From Methylobacterium phyllostachyos (GTDB taxonomy: Bacteria; Pseudomonadota; Alphaproteobacteria; Rhizobiales; Beijerinckiaceae), in assembly GCF_900103445.1 (NCBI RefSeq), contig NZ_FNHS01000014.1:62001-126000 (forward strand): a stretch of 64,000 nucleotides of DNA. Direction: 5' to 3'. Position numbers and translations under genes: made by a program. The notes under the pieces are model-generated. The model did no database searches. It saw nothing but the letters and a program-made list of their open reading frames with translations, and was not told the origin of the DNA. Each line of letters opens with the position of its first letter. Position 1 is the stretch's first letter. This document shows, piece by piece, positions 58,765 through 64,000 of this stretch.

Positions 58765-60603
58765 ATGATCGAACCGCCTCCGTCCCAACCGCGCCAGCGC
58801 TTCCAGACCTTCGACGATCTGGGTCATCGCAAGGGACCCGAGCGGATCGAGGCCCTCCGCTCGGCCCTGCGCGAGGTGGGCATCGACGGCTTCGTCGTAC
58901 CGCGGGCCGATGAGCACCAGTCGGAATACGTGCCCGCCGACGCGGAGCGCCTCGCGTGGCTCACCGGCTTCACCGGATCCGCCGGGACGGCCGTGATCCT
59001 CACCGAATCCGCCGCCCTCGTGGTGGATGGCCGCTACACCCTACAGGCCCCCGAACAGGTCGATACCGGCATCCTCACGATCGTACCGCTGGCCGAGACG
59101 ACGGCCGAAGCCTGGATCGGTGCCAACCTCAAGCGCGATCAGGTTCTTGGCTACGACCCGTGGCTGCACACGCCCGACGGGCTCGCGCGTCTGGAGCGGG
59201 CCGCCGCCAAGGCGGGCGGCACCCTGCGGCCCGTGCCGAATCTCGTGGATGCCGTCTGGGCCGGCCGGCCGAAGCCGCCCGCGGGGCCGGTCGACCGCCA
59301 TCCGGACGTGCTGGCGGGCGAACGGGTCGCGGACAAGCTCGCCCGGGTACGGGGGAACCTGGCGGAAGCCGGATGCGACGCCCTGGTGATCTCCGATCCC
59401 CACAACCTCGCCTGGGCCTTCAACCTGCGGGGAGCCGATATCGGGCACACGCCGCTGGCCCTCGGCTACGCGATCCTCCCCCGCGAGGGGGTGGCGCGCC
59501 TCTTCCTGGTCTCGCCCAAGGTCGATCCGGCCCTGCGGGCGGCCCTCGATCCTGCCGCCGAGATCCTCCCTCGGTCGGAGCTGGAGGACGGGCTCGCCTC
59601 CTTGAGCGGCGCCCGGGTCCGGCTCGATGCCGCGACGGGGGCGGTCGCCCTGCGGGAGCGGATCGAGGCGGCCGGCGGCGTCGTCGATGTCGGGAAGGAT
59701 CCGATTACCGGGATGAAGGCGGTCAAGAATGCCGCCGAGATCGCCGGTGCCCGCGCCGCCCATCGGCGCGACGGGGCGAGTGTCGTGCGCTTCCTCGCCT
59801 GGCTCGACACCGCGGCCGCGTCCGGCGGTCTCACCGAGATCGCGGCCGTCGAGGCGTTGGAGGACTTCCGGGCCGCGGGTGGCGACCTGCGCGACGTCTC
59901 GTTCCCGACGATCTCGGGATCGGGGCCGAACGGGGCAATCGTCCACTATCGGGTCACCCGCGCCACCGACCGGGCGGTGCGGCCGGGCGAGCTGTTCCTG
60001 ATCGATTCCGGGGCGCAATACCCGGACGGCACAACCGACATCACCCGCACCGTTGCGGTGGGCGAGCCGGGTGCGGCGATGCGCGACCGATTCACCCGGG
60101 TGCTGAAGGGCCACATCGCCATCGCCCGGGCGGTCTTCCCGAAGGGTACGACCGGCGCCCAGATCGACGCCTTCGCCCGGGCGCCCCTCTGGCAGGCGGG
60201 GCTCGATTTCGACCATGGCACCGGGCACGGCGTCGGCGCCTTCCTGTCGGTGCACGAGGGGCCGCAGCGGATCGCCAAGACGGGCACGGTGGCGCTGGAG
60301 CCCGGCATGATCCTGTCGAACGAGCCGGGCTACTATGCGGCGGGCGCCTACGGCATCCGGATCGAGAACCTGATCCTGGTCGAGGGCCGCCTTATCGACG
60401 ACGGCGAGCGCCCGATGCTCGGTTTCGAGACGCTGACCCTCGCACCCTACGACCGACGCTTGATCCAAGTCGATCTCCTCGACCCGGGCGAACGGGCCTG
60501 GATCGACGCCTACCACGCCCGGGTCAGGGAGGCCCTGTCGCCGGACCTCGATCCGGTCGCGCGCGACTGGCTGACGCGCGCGACGGCGCCGCTGGCAGGC
60601 TGA
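58765..60603 (+). CDS. pepP: Xaa-Pro aminopeptidase (M24B family)
   Basis: A 612-residue three-domain aminopeptidase P of the larger (APP1-like) type. Two creatinase-like N-terminal domains (RIEALRSALREVGIDGFVVPRADEHQSEY, WLTGFTGSAGTAVILTESAALVVDGRYTLQA) precede the catalytic pita-bread domain. The latter has FLIDSGAQYPDGTTDITRTVAVG (metal Asp residues), FDHGTGHGVGAFLSVHEGP (His) and LEPGMILSNEPGYYAAGAYGIRIENL (Glu). It removes N-terminal residues before proline. The ATG at 58765 gives the family length. Confidence 0.94.
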   Translation: MIEPPPSQPRQRFQTFDDLGHRKGPERIEALRSALREVGIDGFVVPRADEHQSEYVPADAERLAWLTGFTGSAGTAVILTESAALVVDGRYTLQAPEQVDTGILTIVPLAETTAEAWIGANLKRDQVLGYDPWLHTPDGLARLERAAAKAGGTLRPVPNLVDAVWAGRPKPPAGPVDRHPDVLAGERVADKLARVRGNLAEAGCDALVISDPHNLAWAFNLRGADIGHTPLALGYAILPREGVARLFLVSPKVDPALRAALDPAAEILPRSELEDGLASLSGARVRLDAATGAVALRERIEAAGGVVDVGKDPITGMKAVKNAAEIAGARAAHRRDGASVVRFLAWLDTAAASGGLTEIAAVEALEDFRAAGGDLRDVSFPTISGSGPNGAIVHYRVTRATDRAVRPGELFLIDSGAQYPDGTTDITRTVAVGEPGAAMRDRFTRVLKGHIAIARAVFPKGTTGAQIDAFARAPLWQAGLDFDHGTGHGVGAFLSVHEGPQRIAKTGTVALEPGMILSNEPGYYAAGAYGIRIENLILVEGRLIDDGERPMLGFETLTLAPYDRRLIQVDLLDPGERAWIDAYHARVREALSPDLDPVARDWLTRATAPLAG

Positions 60604-60722
60604 GGGGGCGGCGCGCGACCGCCCTCGCGGTCCGTGGTAAGCGGTCCGTCATGGAAAAGCCCGCGCCGGGCATGAGAACGCCGCGCCTGAAACCGTGGCC
60701 GCCCGGCGCGCGAAGGGACAGC

Positions 60723-62882
60723 ATGATCCGCCGCCTCGTCTTCCCGCTCCTGTTCCTCGCCGCGAGCGTATCGGCAGCCTTGGCGCAGGGCCTGCGCACG
60801 CCACCGGACCTCGTGCGCGCGAGCCTCGCCGCCGAGCCAGCCGCCGTGGCGGGGGCGCAGCCTTTCACCCTGGCCGTGCGGATGCAGGTCAAGCCCGGCT
60901 GGCATGTCTACTGGCGCAACCCGGGGGATTCTGGTCTGCCGCCCGAGGTGACCTGGACCCTCCCGGCCGGCTTCAATGCCGGGGCGCTCCGCTGGCCGGC
61001 GCCGGAGCGTATCCCGATCGCCACCTTGATGAACTACGGCTACGAGGGCGAGGTCACCCTGCTCGTCCCCGTGACGCCGCCGCCGAGCCTCGATCCGGCC
61101 AATCCGGTGGAGATCCAGGCCAAGCTCACCTACCTCGTCTGCGAGACGGAGTGCGTGCCCGGCTCCGCGGATCTCGCCCTGTCTCTGCCGGTGGGCGCAC
61201 CGCAGCCCGACCCGAACAACGCCGCCCTGTTCGCCCGCGCCCGGGCCGCCCTCCCCGCCCCCGCCCTCTGGCCGCTCCAGCTGTCGAGTCAGGGCGACAC
61301 CCTGCAGCTCGACTTCGCGGCCACCGGCCTCAAGCCCGAATCGATCCGGAACGCAGCCTACTTTCCCTATGCGGAGACCGCGATCGACAACGCCGCCGCA
61401 CAGGTGATGACGGTCGACGGGTCCGGCCTGCATCTCACCCTCGCCCGCAGCAGCCCGACCGATCCGGCCCCTGCTGCCCTGCCCGGCGTGCTGACCCTGG
61501 ACGAGGTGACCGGATCCGGCACCCAGCGCCTCGCCTTCGCGTATGGCGACGAGCCGCCCGCCCCACCCGTCACCGCTCCGGTAACGGCCGAGGCGCCGGT
61601 TACAAGCCGGGCGACCGCGCCCGACACGGATGCGCTGACGCTCGCGACCGCCGCCCTATTCGCCTTCCTCGGCGGCCTGATCCTCAACCTGATGCCGTGC
61701 GTCTTTCCCGTCCTGTCGATCAAGGTGCTGAGCCTCGTGCAGCATGCCGGCGCGGGACCGGCCCGCCTGCGCCGGCACGGCCTCGCCTACACGGCCGGCG
61801 TGCTGGGGAGTTTTTTGGGGTTGGCCGCGGTGCTGATCGCGCTGAAGGGCGGCGGGGCGGCGATCGGCTGGGGGTTCCAGCTGCAATCGCCCCTCGTGGT
61901 GGCGGGGCTCGCCTACCTGCTCTTCGCGATGGGCTTGAGCCTGTCCGGTGTGGTCCAGATCGGCGGCGGGCTCGTGGGTCTCGGCGACGGCCTCGCCCGG
62001 CGCGACGGGCTGACGGGGTCATTCTTTACGGGCGTGCTGGCCACGCTGGTGGCGACGCCCTGCACGGCGCCGTTCATGGGCTCGGCGGTGGGCTTCGCGC
62101 TGACGCAGAGCGCCTGGGTGGCGCTCACCGTCTTCGCGAGCCTCGGGCTGGGCCTCGCTCTGCCGTTCCTGGCGTTGACCGTCTGGCCGCCGGCCCTGCG
62201 GGCGCTGCCCCGGCCCGGGGCCTGGATGGAGGTTCTCAAGCAGGTGCTGGCCTTCCCGGTCTACGCCACGGTGGCTTGGCTGGTCTGGGTCCTGGCGCAG
62301 CAGGTCGATCCGCGGGGCCTGCTGACGGTTCTGATCGGCCTCGTTCTGGTTGGCTTTTCCGCCTGGGCCTGGGAGCGCGGCCGCGCCACCGCCCCCGGGG
62401 CCGCCCGGCTCGCGCAGCTCTGCGCGGTCCTGGCGCTGATCGCCGTCGCGGCCCTGGCGCTCACCCTCCCGCAGGATCGCGCCGGCCCGTCCGCGCAGGC
62501 CGCTTCCGGCGGTAGCGAGCCGTTCACGCAGGCCCGCCTCGACGCGCTGATCGGGGCGCACAAGCCGGCCTTCATCAACCTGACCGCCGCGTGGTGCATC
62601 ACCTGCGCGGTCAACGAGACGACCTCGCTGTCCACCAAGGCCGTGCGGGCCGCCATGGCCCAGCGGGGCGTGACCTATCTGAAGGGCGATTGGACCAACC
62701 AGGACCCCGAGATCACGCGCCTTCTCGAGAAGCACGGCCGAAGCGGTGTGCCGCTCTACCTGCTCTATAGCGGTGCCGGCGAGCCCCAGGTGCTCCCGCA
62801 GATCCTCACCGAGGGAACGGTGCTGCAAGCCCTGGCCTCGGTGCCCGCTGCTGCCGACAGGAGCGCGGCTTTGACCCGCTGA
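60723..62882 (+). CDS. DsbD/ScsB-like protein-disulfide reductase
   Basis: Passes reducing power across the inner membrane to periplasmic disulfides. The 719-residue product has a signal peptide (IRRLVFPLLFLAASVSAALA), an N-terminal periplasmic domain (to about 290) with VCETECVPG, and a membrane part of about eight helices with the paired cysteines NLMPCVFPVLSIK and ATPCTAPFMG. A C-terminal thioredoxin-like domain has AAWCITCAVNE. The long continuous frame upstream of the ATG is chance; GAAGGGA precedes this start. The ScsB subtype fits the long N-terminal domain. Confidence 0.92.
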   Translation: MIRRLVFPLLFLAASVSAALAQGLRTPPDLVRASLAAEPAAVAGAQPFTLAVRMQVKPGWHVYWRNPGDSGLPPEVTWTLPAGFNAGALRWPAPERIPIATLMNYGYEGEVTLLVPVTPPPSLDPANPVEIQAKLTYLVCETECVPGSADLALSLPVGAPQPDPNNAALFARARAALPAPALWPLQLSSQGDTLQLDFAATGLKPESIRNAAYFPYAETAIDNAAAQVMTVDGSGLHLTLARSSPTDPAPAALPGVLTLDEVTGSGTQRLAFAYGDEPPAPPVTAPVTAEAPVTSRATAPDTDALTLATAALFAFLGGLILNLMPCVFPVLSIKVLSLVQHAGAGPARLRRHGLAYTAGVLGSFLGLAAVLIALKGGGAAIGWGFQLQSPLVVAGLAYLLFAMGLSLSGVVQIGGGLVGLGDGLARRDGLTGSFFTGVLATLVATPCTAPFMGSAVGFALTQSAWVALTVFASLGLGLALPFLALTVWPPALRALPRPGAWMEVLKQVLAFPVYATVAWLVWVLAQQVDPRGLLTVLIGLVLVGFSAWAWERGRATAPGAARLAQLCAVLALIAVAALALTLPQDRAGPSAQAASGGSEPFTQARLDALIGAHKPAFINLTAAWCITCAVNETTSLSTKAVRAAMAQRGVTYLKGDWTNQDPEITRLLEKHGRSGVPLYLLYSGAGEPQVLPQILTEGTVLQALASVPAAADRSAALTR

Positions 62883-62996
62883 TCGGGGTTTCCAAAGGGC
62901 TTCAGCCCTCTGGCGGGGTTTCGGGCGGTGCCCCGACCAGGGCTCTGCCCTGGACCCGCACAAGGTCTCGACCTTTTGAAACCAGGCTTTGGTGTC
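62883..62996. repeat. GGGGTTTC-type palindromic intergenic repeat, second copy
   Basis: Starts TCGGGGTTTCCAAAGGG and ends CTTTTGAAACC, with an inverted CAGGGCTCTGCCCTGGACCC block inside. It is related to 34652-34768 by its ends and internal block. It separates the convergent dsbD-like and phoB genes and probably acts as terminator for both. Confidence 0.65.
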
Positions 62997-63698
62997 TCAG
63001 GCTTCGAGCGAGAAGGTTTCGTCGAAGGCGTAGCCGGAGCCGCGCACCGTGCGGATCGGATCGGGCTGGCGCGGGCCGTTCAACGCCTTGCGCAGGCGCC
63101 CGACATGCACGTCTACGGTCCGCTCGTCGATATAGACGTCGTGGCCCCAGACCCCGTCGAGGAGCTGTTCCCGGGAGAAGACGCGGCCCGGGGCCAGCAT
63201 CAGGAATTCCAGCAGCCGGAATTCGGTGGGGCCGAGATGCAGCTCCTCGCCCGCGCGGCGCACCCGGTGGCCGGTGCGGTCGAGTTCGAGGTCGCCCGCC
63301 GCCAGACGGTCCGAGACATGGGCGGGCTTGGCCCGGCGCAGGAGCGCACGGATCCGAGCCAGTAGTTCCGGGACCGAGAACGGCTTGACGATGTAGTCGT
63401 CCGCCCCCGTGCCGAGGCCACGGACCCGGTCGCCCTCCTCGCCCCGGGCGGTGAGCATGATCACCGGCAGCCGTTCCGTTTCCCGACGGGCGCGGATGCG
63501 GCGACAGAGCTCGATCCCGGAAAGGCCCGGCAGCATCCAGTCGAGCAGGACCAGATCGGGCATGCGCTCGGCCAGGAGAAGTTCCGCATCGTCACCGCGG
63601 GCGGCCGAATCCACCTGGAAGCCCTCGGCTTCCAGGTTGTAGCGCAGCAGCGTGGTCAGCGCCTCCTCGTCCTCGACGATCAGGACCTGCATGCTCAC
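62997..63698 (-). CDS. phoB: Phosphate regulon response regulator PhoB
   Basis: A 233-residue OmpR/PhoB-type regulator. Receiver residues are in place: Asp10/Glu11, the phospho-acceptor Asp53 in LVLLDWMLPGLSG, Thr83 and Lys105 (IVKPFSVPELLARI). The winged-helix DNA-binding domain has LGPTEFRLLEFLMLAPGRVFSREQLLDGVWG and ERTVDVHVGRLRKAL. The WMLPG and GTGADDY segments are typical of PhoB. The start is a GTG at 63698 or an ATG two codons on. No phoU or pst gene is visible up to the window edge. Confidence 0.92.
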   Translation of the reverse strand: MSMQVLIVEDEEALTTLLRYNLEAEGFQVDSAARGDDAELLLAERMPDLVLLDWMLPGLSGIELCRRIRARRETERLPVIMLTARGEEGDRVRGLGTGADDYIVKPFSVPELLARIRALLRRAKPAHVSDRLAAGDLELDRTGHRVRRAGEELHLGPTEFRLLEFLMLAPGRVFSREQLLDGVWGHDVYIDERTVDVHVGRLRKALNGPRQPDPIRTVRGSGYAFDETFSLEA

Positions 63699-63910
63699 GT
63701 TCGATGACCTGTTCTAGCGCATCATCCCGGAAAGGCGGCTCCGGTTATCGGAACAGACGATGCAAAACCACGGATTGAAAGTATCGCTCCGGCCCTGGTC
63801 TCCGGGACGATGCGCGACAGGCGGATCCGCCGATGGTGCCCAAGGTCCGGCCCGGGCTCAACCGGAACTGAGCGTTTCTGCGGCAAGATCCGGGGATCGC
63901 GGGCGCGCCG

Positions 63911-64000
63911 CTACGGGGCCTGCGCGCCATCCACCGTCGCGTAGTTCGACGCGTCGTTCTTGGGCCGGTCGCCCAGGAGCGTCTCGCCGGTGACGAGGTA
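63911..64000 (-). CDS. C-terminal fragment of an unrecognised gene, cut by window end
   Basis: The last 29 codons of a minus-strand frame, ending in TAG at 63911-63913. The visible residues are YLVTGETLLGDRPKNDASNY and then ATVDGAQAP. There is no stop up to the edge. The fragment is too short to assign. The gap 63699-63910 shows no gene. Confidence 0.45.
   Translation of the reverse strand, partial: YLVTGETLLGDRPKNDASNYATVDGAQAP

Noticed and set aside
58956..60722. N-terminal extension of the DsbD-like gene back into pepP
   Set aside because: The extension is an Arg/Gly-rich frame inside pepP. The true signal peptide and ribosome site are at 60723.

Overview
The window reads as one continuous chromosomal stretch from a high-GC alphaproteobacterium of the Methylobacterium/Methylorubrum type (Hyphomicrobiales). 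That assignment rests on several things: GC-rich codon use throughout, a bifunctional transaldolase-glucose-6-phosphate isomerase, a NasS/NasT-controlled nitrate assimilation operon, an argD-argF-hslO block, and several families of GC-rich inverted intergenic repeats. The genus is an inference from gene content. No rRNA, tRNA, CRISPR array, transposase or phage gene was seen.

Layout. 1-3567: the end of a surface-sugar (CDP-deoxyhexose) operon on the minus strand, with a glycosyltransferase of noticeably lower GC, rfbG, rfbF and a truncated epimerase. 3915-13026: mixed housekeeping (dut, a CitE-like lyase, DUF429, two NUDIX proteins, carbonic anhydrase, an exported DUF4142 protein, an acyltransferase, UspA, HIT). 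13113-24731: a minus-strand nitrate/nitrite assimilation cluster, read nasT-nasS, then a regulated leader, a NirB-type FAD reductase, nirA, a CysJ-like flavoprotein, nasA and cysG. 25758-34638: a sugar-phosphate operon (GH15 glucosidase, tkt, tal-pgi, gnd, pgl) with large inverted repeats in its intergenic gaps. 34934-39517: cysteine dioxygenase, an Lrp regulator, dCTP deaminase, apaG, argE and speG. 39712-44709: an exported repeat protein, hslO, argF and argD. 44971-49150: ridA, a phosphodiesterase, an LprI-like protein, a GNAT protein and an M20 amidohydrolase. 49156-50213: a TetR/DUF1348 pair with a perfect operator. 50557-52643: TadG/TadE-like proteins. 52762-56157: molybdate transport genes split by a GST gene. 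57086-63698: prmA, an RMF-like small protein, an aminopeptidase P, a DsbD-like reductase and phoB. The last 90 bases hold the end of an unrecognised gene.

How the genes work together. The most coherent system is nitrate assimilation. Nitrate reductase NasA and the sirohaem nitrite reductase are encoded with their sirohaem synthase (CysG) and two candidate electron donors. Upstream of the operon lie a GG-N10-GC sigma-54 promoter, a dyad about 110 bp further upstream, and a leader that begins almost at the predicted transcription start. The leader holds a 7-bp hairpin with an A1/G4 hexaloop (an ANTAR target), a second hairpin and a terminator with five Us. The sensor-antiterminator pair NasS/NasT is encoded just upstream, so the parts for NtrC/RpoN activation plus NasT antitermination sit together. 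Molybdate uptake genes in the same window would supply the NasA cofactor.

Starts were chosen from family length, Shine-Dalgarno sequences and overlaps. Many very long open frames on the opposite strand are side effects of high GC and were left out.
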